From Nicotiana tabacum (lineage: Eukaryota > Streptophyta > Magnoliopsida > Solanales > Solanaceae), in assembly GCF_000715075.1 (NCBI RefSeq), contig NC_134082.1, forward strand, positions 58,739,466 through 58,803,465: DNA of 64,000 nt, written 5' to 3'. The notes beneath the pieces are model-generated. The model was not told where the DNA came from. It searched no databases and was given only the letters and a program-made list of their open reading frames with translations. Position numbers and translations under genes: made by a program. Below are positions 10,665 to 24,100 of the stretch, piece by piece (within the stretch, counting starts at the first letter, position 1; every line of letters starts with the position of its first letter).

Positions 10665-12975
10665 TGTCATACCTCCTTTTTTCTACCCCCGGAAAGGGTA
10701 TATAAGGGAGTTTATTCTAATTTAAGTGACAGTTGAAACGGGATTATTTATATTAAATTCAGAGTCGTCACTTGGGATAATTTATGGTGTCCCAAGTCAC
10801 CGGTTTAAAATCCCGAATCGAGAAAATTGACTCTTATTTATGGTCTGCGAAGACAGAAATTTGGGTAAGGAATTCTGTTAACCCGGGAGAAGGTGTTAGG
10901 CATTCCCGGGTTCCGTGGTTTTAGCACGGTTGCTTTGATCATACTTGGCTTAATCAAATTGTCTAATTACTCATTTTTAGAACCTATGTGCATTTGCCTC
11001 TTTTAATTAAGAAATTATCTTAAAACAGGTCACGCGTACGTGTACCTATTTGTTTGGCGCGTCAAAAATCATATCACGCAAAACGTGTCCACAAGCTTTG
11101 TTATTATTAAGAAAGTTTAGCCGAAGTTGCACGAACGCATACCCCGATTTTATTTTTAGGATCGCAATTATGTCACGCGAACGTGTACACAATCACGATG
11201 AATCAATTAATCTATATTAAGACAAGAACGCGAATTTAATCCCAATTCTACTTTACTTCATCTAAAATCCAAGTCCAATTTTTCAAGTGAATCACATTAA
11301 GGAAATTCAAATAAGCAACTGATTTTCTTTTCAACATAACGATCCAGCACTAGAAGAGATTAGTAGAGCTTGATTGTTCCATATCACTAGAATGTGAATT
11401 CTAAAGATTTAAAACCTTAATCTCCTAATGAGTTATTGCAATAGAATTCAAAATTCAAATCAGCCATTAAATTCATCCAAATGAGAATAGAGCTAAATAA
11501 CATACAGATAATAGTCAAGAGCACAAAATATCATCTAAATAAAGACAAATGTAATTTGTATTCCAGACATAATGGAATTTTAGGTTTTTCGTCATAGATA
11601 ATTTCATAGGCGATTCACTGATTTTGGCCATTTAGCTCAAACTTTCATAATACATAGATCATCACTAGAAAATTCATTAACAGCCACCAACGCAAACAAG
11701 ACCTTAATAAAGCAAGAGATGAAAATTGACCTCAAAAACAGAATCTGAGATGTGAACAAGACCTCGACGAAAAACTTCTACCTCGAACAGTCACCACCGA
11801 ACCAATAAAGCAGCAATAAAACTCAAACAAAACTCCATGACCGAAATTGAGTCAATTTCCATTGAAATCAGAAGAAGCGAAACTCTAAAATTTACATGAA
11901 CTCCATAACAAATCTGAAAATCGAAATCATTATAACGAGATTGAAGCAACTATATCTCTGTGTGCTTTCGTGTGTGTGTGTGTGTGTGTATGTGTTTATG
12001 ATGAAGATCATTGCCTGATTTCCGGCGAGCTTGGTGAAGGAGATGAAGGGTCGCCGATTTTGGTGGGGGTGACAGCTCTAGGTGTTCTAGGTTCCTTGAG
12101 GGGTGTTCAAGGCTAGAGAGATGTTGGCCAGCGATGGTTGTGGGGATCGATGAGGGGGTGACTGGAGATGGGGTGACCGGCGATGGGGTCGGAGATGGTC
12201 AATCTCTGTTGAAGAAACCGACGTCAGGGGGGGTCCTTTTTGAGTTTTTGCTGGTTGAAGAAGATGAATGGAAAGGAGTCCCTCTTTGGTCCTTTGCCGT
12301 TGATCCTCTGTTAGGTCTCTAGGTTAGTGATATTTTTGTTAAAGAAGAAGAAGTCATCTACAGGGGAGGGGTCATTTTTGTTCAGCGTCTGAAGAAGATG
12401 AAGAACGGTGGCGGGGGGGGGGGTGGTCTGTTTTTAATAAAAACGGCGGATCTCCTAGCTCTTACGGATCTTAGGCGTTAGGTCTAGTCTAGGGGTCTAT
12501 TAGGTTCCTTTTTGTAGTGTCTATTAAAGGTGAGGAAGTAGGGTTTTTTAAGGTATTGGGTTTAATGGGTATTGGGCCTGTCTTGTTTAGGCAAGTCCGA
12601 ATTGGGTCCTAAAATTGGGCTCTAAGATTTTTGAAATTGTGGTCCAACACCTTAATTAATTCCCTTTATTATAAGATAAAAATACTACACAATGCAAAAA
12701 ATAATCCTAATTAATTAAACTAAACTATATTAAAATATGAAACTATTTTTTGTATTTTCAAGATTATATAAAGATAAAATAAGGTACTATTTTTGTATAT
12801 ATTTTTTTATTTAAATTTATGAAAGATACATAACCTAAAATATTTTTTTGTAATTTTTATTTTTGTGACGAAATAAAGTAAAAGAGTCAAAATTAGTTGA
12901 AATAGCAATATTAGGCCTAAACTAAATATTTACATGCTAAAATATAAAAAATCTTGGGGAGGGTCAAAAATCACA
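10665..12975 (-). mobile_element. 5' LTR of the minus-strand Ogre-like element (about 2.3 kb)
   Basis: On the minus strand it begins TGTGATTTTTGACC at 12975 and ends ...ATGACA at 10665. Its last ~320 bases align with the end of the LTR of the complete Ogre-like element, including the block with the words CCTAACACCTTC and GGAATTC/TTACC and the terminal GGAGGTGTGACA-like end. It contains a (TG)9 run at 11971-11988 and a G-run near 12412-12423. No matching second LTR is found, so the target duplication cannot be tested. Confidence 0.75.
11971..11988. repeat. (TG)n microsatellite inside the LTR
   Basis: Nine TG units in a row, flanked by further TGTG words. Confidence 0.9.
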
Positions 12976-13079
12976 TGTCTATAATGACTATGGCAAAATT
13001 AGAGAACTATTTCGGTCTCCAATATCAAAAGAAATGAGCACGCGACATAGCAACTATAGGAACCGATGCCCACTCCCGA

Positions 13080-16000
13080 ATCGGATGAAGTTAGCCCAGC
13101 GGTAGAAGTGTCGAAATCTTATCAGGTGCCAAGGTAATTCCAGGTACCAGAAGAGACATATGCAACAAAATCTACGGTGGAAGAGCTCGAGCAAGTTGCA
13201 TTGTTCGAAGAGTTCTTAGAAAGGAAATTCCACTTGGGGACAAGACTGCACCCCGAGCTCAGGTCTGGCTTCATTGAATTTCTTAAATATAATGCCGATT
13301 GTTTTGCATGGTTGTATGCAGACATGACAGGTATCTCAACGGAGGTAGCCGTGCACAAGTGAAGTTTGGATCCCAAGATACCTTCGGTAAGACAAAAGAA
13401 GCTCCCTATTGCGGAGGCCAGGAATAAATTTTCCAAAGAAGACGTAACTCGCTTACTTGATATCGGTTCAATCCGAGAGGTAAAGTATCCAGACTAGCTA
13501 GCTAATGTAGTAGTAGTTCTTAAGAAGAAGAACAAATTTTGCGTGTGCATAGACTATAAGGACTTGAATAAGGCGTGCCCGAAAGACTCGTTCCCACTGT
13601 CAAACATCGATCAAATGATCGATATGACGACCGGGCACGAGTTAATGAGTTTCCTCAATACTTACTCCAGGTACAACCAAATTAAGATAAACCCTAAGGA
13701 TCAGGAAAAAAAATTAATGCATAACGAATTTCAGTACATATTGCTATAATGTGATGCCAACGGGTTGAAGAACACGCAGCCACTTATCAACGGCTTATAA
13801 ACAAGATGTTTGAAAAACAAATAGGGAAAACTATGGAAGTTTATATAGATGATATGCTCGTTAAGTCTTTGAATGCAGGTGACCATCTTAAGCATTTGTG
13901 AGAAACATTCGACATCCTAAGGAAGCATAACATGAAGCTTAACTCCGAGAAATGCGTGTTCGGGGTCAGTTCCGACAAATCCCTAGGATTTTTGGTATCG
14001 CAAATGGGGATTGAGGTAAATCTCAATAAAATCAAAGCCATCGAAGACATCCCGGATCAGTTGTCAAGCATGAAAAAGTCCAAAGGCTCACGGGAAGATT
14101 GGCAGCTTTGAGCAGGTTTATTTCTCGGTCATGAGAGAAAAGCCATTATTTCTTCACACTGCTCAAAAAGAAAAATAACTTCGAATAGACCCTGAAATGC
14201 CAGCAGGCTTTGCGATATTTAAAAGGTTACTTGTCTTGTCCTCCGTTACTTTGAAACCAAAGGAAGGCAAAACACTATTGGTCTACCTCACAGTCTCGGA
14301 AGTAGCAGTAAGTGCAGTTTTAGTCCATGAAGATGAAGGTACGCAATCTCTCATTTATTACGTTAGTAAGATTTTAATGGGAGCATAAACTCGCTACCCG
14401 CACTTGGAGAAGTTGGCCTTAGCTCTCGTAGTCGCCACTCGGAAGTTGAGGCCCTACTTCTAATGTCGCCCGATAGCTGTGGTGACCACGTTTCCCCGGC
14501 AGAACATCCTTCACAAACCTAAACTCTCTGGTAGGTTGGCCAAATGGGTAGTTGAAATAAGTGAATTTGACATAGAATATAAACCAAGGACTACGATTAA
14601 GTAACAAGTCTTGGCTGACTTTGTGGCCGATTTCAGCTTGGGATTTCTGCCTCTAACAACCAATAACCAGTAATGGTGTCAGAATCAACATAGGGAGTTT
14701 GGACCTTATTTACGGATGGAGCCTCCAACGTAAAAAGGTCCGGGCTTGGCATACTATTAACCATACCTTCGGGAGAAACCCTAAGGTGAGCCATCAGAAC
14801 GGTCCCTTTAACTAACAGTGAAGCAGAGTATGAGGCTTTAATTGCAGGACTCGAACTAGCTCGGGGACTGGACTTCGAGGTCATAGAAATCAAGTGTGAC
14901 TCACAACTGGTGGTAAACCAAGTCTACTAGATCTTCGAAACCTAAGAGTTGCGCATGCAACAATACGTGGTAAAGGTCCAGGCTCTGCTGGCTCGATTTA
15001 GGGAGTGGGCGATTACTCATATCCCCAGGGAAGAAAATGTAGAAGCAGATGCACTAGCTAACCTCGGTTCATCAACAAAAATGAAGGGATTAGAGTCCTG
15101 GACGGTAGTACAATTGATGCACTCGGTCTTAAATGTAGATAGCGACTACGAGGTAAATATGATTAATTTGGTCAGGGATTGGAGGAATGAGATCATCGAT
15201 TATCTTGAACACGGGAAATTTCCCAAAGATTCCAAGGCATCTCGGGCACTGCGTGTCAAAGCAGCATGGTATAGCTTCAAAAGAGGCCAATTGTACAAAA
15301 ACTCTTTCCAAGTCCCACTGGATCGATGTTTGGGAGCATCCGAAGCTAATTATGTTATGTGAGAACTCCACGAAGGGATATGCGGAAACCATTCGAGCAC
15401 AGATTCTTTAGTGTTAAAGCTGGTAAGGGTTGGATATTGTTGGCCCCGCACGGGGTAAGATGCCAAAGCTTTCGTACAAAAATGCGATAAATGCAAAAGT
15501 TATTCACTGTTGGTACATCGAGTGGCAGAACCACTATATTTGGTTTTATCTACGTGGTCATTTATGAAATAGGGGATAGACTGCCACCGGCTATCGTAAG
15601 GTAAGATGTCTTTTGATTTTAACTGACTATTATTCTAAGTGGGTGGAAATAGGTCCTTATCAGAAGATCGACGAATGTGAAATGGTGGATTTCTTATAGG
15701 AAAACATAATCTACAGGTTCAGAATACCAAAAGAGATAGCGTGCGACAATGGGCTGCATTTTATCGGCGCAAAGATCACAAAGTTCTTTGAAAATTTGCA
15801 AATAAAGAGGATCTCATCTTCACCCTATCATCCGAGCGCAAATGGTCAAGCGGAGTCAACGAATAAAGTGATTATACAAAATCTAAAAGGTTGGAAGCGG
15901 CTAAAGGTAAAGTGCCCGAGGAACTACCCGGAGTTTTATGGGCATACAAAACAACGGCCAAATCGAGAATAGGAAAAACTCGTTTTTCTCCTGTGTACGG

Positions 16001-16395
16001 AGCAGAAGCCTTAATCACAGTGGAAGTAGGGGAGCCACCTTGAGATATTTCCAAGCAAATGAAAAGTCAAACAACGAAGCAATGTTAGTCAATTTGGAGC
16101 TACTCGATGAGTGCAGGGACTTGGTGCATATAAGAATGGCATCCCAGAAGCAGAGAATGGAATGATATTATAATCAAAGATCCAACCTCCGTTATTTCAA
16201 AGTAGGAGACTTGGTCCTAAGGAAAGTAACTCTAAACACCTGGAGCTCAACGCAGGGAAGCTAGGTCCAACATGAGAAGGCCCTTACCGGATTTCAGCTA
16301 TCATTGGGAAAGATTTGTACGAATTGGAGAATCAAGATGGAGAAAAATTGCCTAGAAACTGGAACATGGCACACCTCAAAAGATATTATTGCTGA
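13080..16395 (+). pseudogene. Tat-A pol: RT, two RNase H domains, integrase (broken)
   Basis: Pol copies the element's RNA into DNA and inserts it. The start is taken where pol-like sequence begins (VEELEQV near 13180; weak similarity from 13080). RT words: FCVCIDYKDLNKACPKDSFP at about 13540, and the catalytic YIDD at 13842-13853. A connection RNase H follows (TRYPHLEKLALALV region near 14390), then the second, cellular-like RNase H of Tat elements (FTDGASN near 14710, NSEAEYEALIAGLELA near 14830, IPREENVEADALANL near 15040). Integrase has a zinc-binding start (ICGNH..., CDKCKSY near 15495), a DNG motif (ACDNGLHFIG near 15740) and NGQAESTNK near 15845. It ends with HLKRYYC and a TGA at 16393-16395. 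Many stops and frameshifts; not functional. Confidence 0.88.
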
Positions 16396-16602
16396 TGAAC
16401 ATCACCTGTAATGAAAGTATGTGCTGCACTCTTTTTCCCTCCATCCAGTTTTTGTACCAATTGAGTTTTTCTGGCAAGGTTTTTAACGAGCCAGAAACGA
16501 AAAGAATACTACGAAGAAAGCTTCAACAACAACAATAAAACCTTCTAATAACAAGGCATATAAGAGACGAACCATGCGGACTATTAGTTAATCTTTTGCT
16601 CA

Positions 16603-16638
16603 ATAGCAAATTTCCTACTAGGAAGTTAAATTTGCTAT
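16603..16638 (+). other. Stem-loop h1
   Basis: Perfect 11-base arms ATAGCAAATTT (16603-16613) and AAATTTGCTAT (16628-16638). An alternative inner pairing TTCCT / AGGAA around ACT is also possible. Confidence 0.7.
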
Positions 16639-16691
16639 AGAACAAATATCACCTGACCATTCGCAAGTGCAAACCACTAAAGGATTATTAT

Positions 16692-16728
16692 ATAGCATAA
16701 ATTCCTAAGGGGAAACGAAGTGTGTTAT
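16692..16728 (+). other. Stem-loop h2, relative of h1
   Basis: Outer arms ATAGCATA (16692-16699) and TGTGTTAT (16721-16728) pair at all eight positions with two G-T pairs. An inner TTCC / GGAA resembles that of h1, but the arm sequences differ. Confidence 0.6.
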
Positions 16729-17141
16729 CGAGTTAAAGATTGTCTAGCAATTCATTAGTGGGGTCCTCGAAGGTGTTTCACATTCGAACATGGGGGGGGG
16801 GGGAATGATATGAGGATACGACAACAATAACTTCCATGTCGACCAGGAAACGAAAACCAAAAATATAGTTATATCATCGGGACTGGGGACTACGTGGCCA
16901 GCCTAGTAGAAATAATTTGTATAAGTTAGCCACAAGTAATGGCAATTTCTTTCTAGCATTATGTACTTTTTGAAAATGGAAGGAATAAAGTGAAGTTCTT
17001 TTATCTCTATCTTGTTTCTTGTCTGAGCGATGAATTGACTTTGTTATTTGAAAGTTAAAGAAGTACTTCAAAAGCTAGTGTCGTAATAAACATGAGACGT
17101 CCTTTTCAAGAGCACTATAAACATAAGAGGGCTCTCTCTTA

Positions 17142-17355
17142 TGAAAACCCTCACGTTAAAGGGTTTATTTCGGAAGAACTTATGCCCGGAATCAAAATGC
17201 CTTCGGGGAAAAATACACCCGAAGCCTTGCACAAAAAAATGTAAAAAGCAAACTTGCGCAAATACTTACGAAAACCCTCACGTTAAAGGGTTTATTTCGG
17301 ACGAGTTTGTGCCCAAAATACATATGCTTTGGGGGGGAATACACCCAAGGCCCTA
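17142..17355 (+). repeat. Duplicated two-hairpin unit
   Basis: Copies at about 17142-17228 and 17269-17355. The first hairpin is AAACCCT / AGGGTTT in both copies. The second is CTTCGGG / CCCGAAG in copy 1 (17201-17207, 17218-17224) and CTTTGGG / CCCAAGG in copy 2 (17327-17333, 17344-17350), so a C-G pair has become T-A with pairing kept and one G-T pair added. Confidence 0.7.
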
Positions 17356-17523
17356 CATAATCAGACACAAATAGTAAAAATTATGCAAAACACTTAAGCA
17401 AAAAAGAATTCAAAGGTTAAAACTTGCATAAATGTTCAAACGAAAGAACGCAGAAAGACTCATGCAATATTTGAGCAAAAGATATTTTTATTTACGTCTG
17501 CACCCCCATGGGAAGTGGATAGA

Positions 17524-20027
17524 TGTTACAACCCATATTCACGTATGTTAGCTCGTGACATAAGGTAGTCAACGTAAATCCATGAAGAGATTATCTTTAA
17601 GATGATAAAAAGTTAATCATATTGGTCTTAAATTATACAAAGGTGTATAAGGGCAGTTAACAAGTATTAGAAGTTAAACGAATCAAGGATGTTGCCAGCT
17701 GTATTTTCGGATAAACCTAGAGGTGCTTAATACAATCAAGAGAGGTAGTATTTTAAGGTATTTGAATCATATAATATCCGTATTATAAGTCTTGAAGTCA
17801 AATGAGTTATGAGACAAAAGTCGACAAAAGTTGTCACAACTTAGGTTTATAATTTTACTTAAACATTAGGTCAAATATTACTAAGCTTTTCTCCCAATTT
17901 ACTTAGAATTATGGGGTAATATACCCACCAAATTGAATATCTATGAGTCTAGTTTTCAACGTATTAAACTGTTCATCGATACGATCTCGGAGTAGAGAGA
18001 TATTCGCGTTTTGTGAGACTACGCCAAACACCTCTCTATGGGGCCCACTTAGGCGGTTTAAGACATTTGGGTATATATATATGATGCCTCCAACCCGTTT
18101 TAAGTCATGTTTTTCACAATATTCAGACCTTAGAACCCTAGGAATACCCTCTCAAGGTTCTCTCAAGATTCAAGACCCAAACAAAGGGCAAACAACACAA
18201 ATCAAGTGTCGAGAATCCCGTGGCGCTAGTAAGTTTCTTTTTCTTCTTGTTGTTGCTCATTTTTGTGTTGTTTCAGTTCGTGTGGGAGGTTGTTTTAAAA
18301 GGTTTATATTCTTTAAATACTCCCTCAAGTTCTTAATATCAACCCTAGGAGATTTCAAGCCTTTTAAAGTGATTTTAGTGCCGAAAAATACTAATTGATT
18401 GCTAGTTTCGCTTTCTTGTTGTTGTGGCAGCATTGGAAGGATATTTCATGGGAAATTATAGTCAAATTGGATTTGTTCTTTCTGTATAAAGGTAAGGAAC
18501 CTCTTACTCTATATGTACTAAGATTATCCAAGTTGCGGCTAAGTCATTGAAGCTAGAACTTGTGGAATATATATCGAAAGGCTTGGTAGTAATGTTATCG
18601 GTTGGTGTACTATTATGGGAGGTTAAATATGATTAACATTGATGTTGTTTGGGATATTTGGTGATTGTTTTCAATTGTGAAAATCATATAAATAGGGGAG
18701 GTTTTGTCCGTTTCATCATAAAATAGGTTGTGGTCGGTACATAATAGTTACGACGCTTAAACGTTAACAATAGTGTCATTTCTCCTATTGTAGACTAAGG
18801 AGTCTTGACATTTGTATAGCTTGAGGTTGGGCAGTATATATAAGGTATGTGAGGTTATCCCTTTCCTTCTTTTTCACGACTCCGATATTACATAATGTAA
18901 TGAACGAGCTTCCAAAGATACTCTACTCTTAGAAGCTAGCAGTACTTACATTATTTTCCCTCTTATGGAACGATTAATGTTGATGTTGCTTCTCTTATAA
19001 TAATATTATCAATGTTGTTGGTACTTCCTAATTCTTATAAGGTTCATAGTGAAGAGTAGTCCTAATAACGTGTACAGAGGATACTGACCTTACGTCACTC
19101 TGAAAGGTTTAGAACGTGATTCCATGAGTCGAGCATGCAGTATTATATATGTATCTATTTTAGTATACCGAGCCACGCTATAGTTGGTCGGGTATGGAAC
19201 CTATTGTACAACCACTGATCAGTTGGTTACCGAGCTCCACGTGTCGGGTACGATTCTACCGAGCCTTGTGATGGCCGGGTACGTTTTTACCGAGCCTATT
19301 ACGGTCCGGTATGATATGATGATGATGATGCCCAAAGAGGCGTATGTTTTAAAAGTTTATGCATATATACATATGTATCATGCATTGCATGTCAGTAGCC
19401 CTCAGAGGTACCCAGACGTTACAGGTTGTATATTCTCTATCCCTGCTTACATTACTATTCGCACTTATGATTCCCTGCCTTACATACTCAATACTTTATT
19501 TGTACTGACGTCCTTTTATTTGTGGATGCAGCATGTCGTGCTACAGGTCCTGATAGACAGCCAGGCGCAGCCCCCCACCACAGTAGGCGGTCCAATTCAG
19601 CATTGATTGGCGAGATCCCTTCTTCGGACTTGCCGTGGTCTTGGTATGCATTTTTGTTATAGACATTATGGGTCTGTCGGGGCCCTGTTCCAGCAATGTT
19701 GCAACACTTATGTTCCTTTATAGGCTCATAGATAGGTGTCGACTCATGTATAGTTTGGTATGCTTTGTCAGTTGATTTTTGTTGTATAGTCTTTCATGGT
19801 AGCGTGGTAGCTCGTACCTTATATATAGTTTCTTGATTGTCTGGTCATCCCATGTTATGTATGTTCATGTCATCATCTTTTGTTGTTAGTTGTCCATGAT
19901 CCATGTCTACCAATTATATTGATCTCGTCGGCCTAAAAGATAAAAAAGAAGGTTAGATAAAATGTACGTTGGTGCTCGGCAAGTATGGTCGGGTGCTAGT
20001 CATGGCCCTCTAGTTTGGGTCGTGAGA
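17524..20027 (+). repeat. Tekay 5' LTR (2504 bp)
   Basis: Starts TGTTACAACC and ends TGAGA, where the 3' LTR has TGACA: the terminal CA is mutated. A TATA-like TATATAAGG lies at about 18835-18843. Short frames inside it, such as 17943-18398, are not genes because the same frames are present and altered in the 3' LTR. Confidence 0.93.
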
Positions 20028-20031
20028 AACT

Positions 20032-20043
20032 TGGTATCAGAGC
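20032..20043 (+). other. Tekay primer-binding site
   Basis: TGGTATCAGAGC, the classic complement to the 3' end of plant initiator tRNA-Met, four bases after the LTR. Confidence 0.95.
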
Positions 20044-20232
20044 AAGTATGTCCTAGGGGTTGTCTATGAGTTGTGTCTAGTAGAGTCTTGATTATGGATG
20101 TGTAGCGCGCCACATTTATAATCAGGAGGCTATATGATATCTAGGGTTGTTACCTTCTTCCTGAATCTAGATCATGCGTAGAGTTGAGTCGTAAGTGTTC
20201 GTATCTAATATTCACCTTGTTTTCTTTCAGTG

Positions 20233-21120
20233 ATGCCTTCGACTAGGAAGCAAACAATTAGTAGACTGCTGGATACAGCAGTAGAAGAGGGTACCAGTCA
20301 GGTGCCCTAAGCCAGAGCAGGACAAAGTGAGGCTCAGAGTGAGATGCCCTCTGATACCTCATCTACTCCGTCTCCTCCAGAGGATATTAGGAGGTACCCA
20401 ATACCTCCAGTTCCTTCGTCTGGCACTATAGACCAGGATATCCGGAGTGCTTTGCAGTTGTTGACTAGCTTGGTAGTTGCTCAGGCTCAGAGGTAGAATA
20501 CAGGTGCTGCTGATAAACCAGTTAGTATGAGAGTTCGTGATTTTATTAATTTAGATCCTCCAGTGTTTACCGGATCAGACCCCAAAGAGGACCCGCAAAC
20601 TTTTATTTACCAGGTTCATCGTACACTGTGGGTTATGCATGCCAGTGATACGGAGGTAGTAGAGTTGGCTTCTTATCGGTTATGGGATTTAGCGCTTTTC
20701 TGGTATGATAGTTGGGAGAGATCCAGGGGTCCGAACGCTCCTTCAGTTATGTGGAAGGAATTTTCTGAGGTCTTTCTTCATCACTACTTGCCAGTTGAGA
20801 TACGACGAGCTAGAGCTGATAAGTTCTTGAACCTTCGACAAGGTAATATGAGTATGCGAGAGTATAGTATGCAGTTTGATTCTTTGGCAAGGTATGCTCC
20901 CCATATGGTGGCCGAGATGAGTGATAGGGTGCATCTGTTTGTGAACGAGTTGGGACCACATCTGATAAATGAGTGTATGATAGCCTCCTTGGTGGAAGGC
21001 ATGGATATTTCCCGTATTCAGGCTTATGCCCAGACCCTAGAGGATCGTAAGCGCCAGCAGAGGGCTGATAGGGAGCAGGATAGGGGCCAACATAAGAGGG
21101 TGAAATTTGCAGGGTTCTGA
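20233..21120 (+). pseudogene. Tekay gag (capsid part), broken
   Basis: Gag forms the particle shell. The ATG at 20233 follows TTTCAG and begins MPSTRKQ. In-frame stops lie at 20308-20310 (TAA) and 20494-20496 (TAG); the rest is open to a TGA at 21118-21120. The capsid core is clear: DPPVFTGSDPKEDPQTFI, ALFWYDSWERSR, WKEFSEVFLHHYLP, FLNLRQGNMSMREYSMQFD and SLVEGMDISRIQAYAQTLE, ending in a basic Lys/Arg/Gln-rich segment. After 21118 the frame shifts by one and continues into the zinc knuckle of the next entry. Not functional. Confidence 0.9.
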
Positions 21121-24100
21121 TGACTTTAGAGGCAGCGTTAGGCCCGAGTCTTCGAGGAGTTCGGCGCCACCTGTAGCTAGTGCTCCTCCATAGATTCAGA
21201 GGCCTCGATATGATCATTTTATCTATTTTGGTCCGGGTCAGAGTTCACGGGCATCAGGCTCGCAACATCACAAGGATACTAGTTAGACGAGACCCCCAAC
21301 ATCACGTTGTGATCAGTGCGGCAATGCCCACTTTGGACTGTGTTGTCGAGGTTCTGGTGCGTGTTATTCTTGCAGATAGCCTGGCCATATGATGCGGGAT
21401 TGTCCTAATAGAGGAGGTGATGGTATGGCTCAACCGACTAGATCTGTTTCTAGTTCTTCCTCATCATTTCGACCTCCAACACGGGGTTTTTAGCAATCGA
21501 CAGGTCGTGGTAGAGGTAGATGTGCATTTCCGAGTTCGAGTGGTGCTCAAAATCGAACCTATGCTCTAGTAGGTCGACAGGATCTCGAGTCATCTCCACA
21601 TGTTGTTACAAGTATATTGTTTGTGTTTTCTTATGATGTATACGCGCTGATTGATCCGGGATCTACATTATCATATGTTATACCCTTTGTGGCTAATAAG
21701 TTTGGCATTGAACCTGAATTGATAAATAAACCCTTTGCGGTATCTACTCTGATAGGAGATTCTATGATTGCTAGAAGGGTATATAGAGGTTGCACTGTGA
21801 TGATTTATAGTCGTCAAACCTTGGCAAATTTATTTGAGTTAGAAATGGTTGATTTTGATGTGATAATGGGAATGGACTGGTTGGCCTCATGCTATGCAAA
21901 TGTTGACTGTCATACGAAGATGGTTAGGTTTCAATTTCCTGGTGAACCCGTCATTGAATGGAATGGGAACATTGCTACACCGAAAGGTAGGTTTATTTCC
22001 TATCTTAAGGCAAGGAAAATGATCTTAAAAGGTTACATTTATCATCTCGTTCGCATTAGGGATGCAGAGGCGAAGCCGCCTACTCTACAATCAATCCCCG
22101 TGGTCAACGAATTTCCAGATGTTTTCCCAGATGAACTCCCAGGCCTTCCTCTTGAAAGGGAGATTGAGTTTAGCATTGATGTGTTTCCTGACACTCAACC
22201 GATCTCTATCCCTCCATACAGAATGGCCCCGACGGAGTTGCGAGAGTTGAAGGTGCAGTTGAAGGACTTGCTGGATAAGGGCTTCATTAGGCCTAGCACT
22301 TCACCTTGGGGTGCACCGGTCCTATTCATGCGGAAGAAAAATGGGTCGTTACGGATGTGTATCGACTATCGACAGTTGAATAAGTTTACTATAAAGAACA
22401 AGTATCCACTTCCAAGAATTGACGACCTGTTTGACCAACTCCAGGGTGCCAAGTATTTCTCCAAGATTGATTTACGTTTAGGGTATCATCAGGTGAGGGT
22501 TAAGGAGAAGGATATTCCAAAAATGGCCTTCCAGACAAGATATAGGCATTTTGAGTTCTTGGTGATGTCGTTCGGGCTAACAAATGCCCCAACAACTTTT
22601 ATGGATCTCATGAATACTATATTTAGGCCCTATCTTGATGTGTTCGTGATTGTATTCATTGATGACATTCTAGTGTATTCTCGTTTGAAGGCGGAACATG
22701 CGGTCCACTTACGGATAGTATTACAGACGCTTCAGGATCGTCAGTTATATGCTAAGCTTTCCAAATGTGAATTTTGGCTGAACTCAGTAGCGTTCCTTGG
22801 CCATGTGATATCTGACGAGGATATTAGTGTCGACACTTAGAAGATCGATGCAGTAAAGAATTGGCCGAGACCTACAACACCATCAGAAGTCCGCAGCTTC
22901 CTAGGGCTAGAAAGATATTATAGGCGGTTTGTAGAAGGGTTTTCCTCTATATCAGCACCATTGACTAAGTTAACACAGAAAGCTACCAAGTTCCAGTGGT
23001 CTGACACTTGTGAACGTAGTTTTCAGGAGCTGAAGAATCGATTGACATCCGCACCAGTGCTCACTCTCCCTGAAGGAACAGAAGGTTATGTGGTATATTG
23101 TGATGCCTCAGGTATAGGTTTGGGGTGCGTATTGATGCAGCGTGGGAAGGTGAGTGCTTATGCATCAAGACAATTGAAGAAGCATGAAAAGAATTATCCA
23201 ACCGATGATTTGGAATTGGCTGCAGTAGTATATGCTTTGAAGATATGGCGGCACTAATTATATGGCGTCCATGTTGACATCTACACAGATCACAAGAGTT
23301 TACAATACATCTTCAAGTAGAAAGAGTTGAATTTGAGGCAGCGTAGGTGGCTTGAATTACTGAAAGACTACTATGTCGAGATATTGTATCATCCCGGTAA
23401 AGCCAATGTTGTGGCAGACGCTCTCAGCCGTAAGACAATGGGAAGCTTAGTACATATTGAGATAGGTAGATGGGGGTTGACTAAAGAGCTTCATCAGCTA
23501 GCCAATATGAGAATCAAATTGTTAGACTCTGATGACAGAGGTTTTACTATGCAGAATACATCAGAGTCATCTTTGGTAGCCGAGGTAAAAGCACGACAAT
23601 ATGAAGATCCTATCTTAGTACGATTAAGAGAGAGCATTCAGCAGTGTAAAAGTATGGCTTTTGAGATCAGAAGAGATGGGGCACTATGATACCAGGGCCG
23701 ATTATGTGTGCCTAATGTGGCAGGGTTGCGAGAGAAGATTATGAATGAGATTCATCAGTCCGGATATTCCATCCATCCTGGCTCGACAAAGATGTATCAT
23801 GATGTCAAGGAGCAGTATTGGTGTGATAATATGAAGAAGTCTATTGCAGAATTTGTAGCCCAGTGTCCCAATTGTCAACAAGTAAAGATAGAACATCAGA
23901 AACCCGGTGGATTACTTCAGAATATAGAGATTCTGACCTAGAAGTGGGAGGTGATTAATATGGACTTCATTATTGGATTACCTCGCTCTTATCATAAGTT
24001 TGACTCCATCTGGGTGATAATTGATCGACTTACAACATGTGCCCATTTTCTGCTAGTTAAGACAAATTACACGGCTGAAGATTATGCGAAGTTGTATATC

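Larger units (their letters stand above)
16396..17523 (+). other. Tat-A 3' non-coding region with hairpins
   Basis: About 1.1 kb between pol and the Tekay insertion with no reading frame of note. It carries two long stem-loops (16603-16638 and 16692-16728), a G-run at about 16791-16801, and a 127-base-spaced duplication each copy of which has two stem-loops (17142-17355). Confidence 0.7.

Noticed and set aside
12134..12322. Gly/Val-rich short frame
   Set aside because: Lies antisense within the minus-strand LTR; composition-driven.
13122..13436. 104-aa antisense frame over Tat-A pol
   Set aside because: Shadow of the pol coding strand.
17141..17300. Telomere-like repeat because of AAACCCT
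   Set aside because: Single AAACCCT words that pair with AGGGTTT in a hairpin, not a tandem telomeric array.
17943..18398. A 151-aa frame and its near copy at 25859-26176
   Set aside because: They are the same part of the two Tekay LTRs, with frame-breaking differences between the copies.
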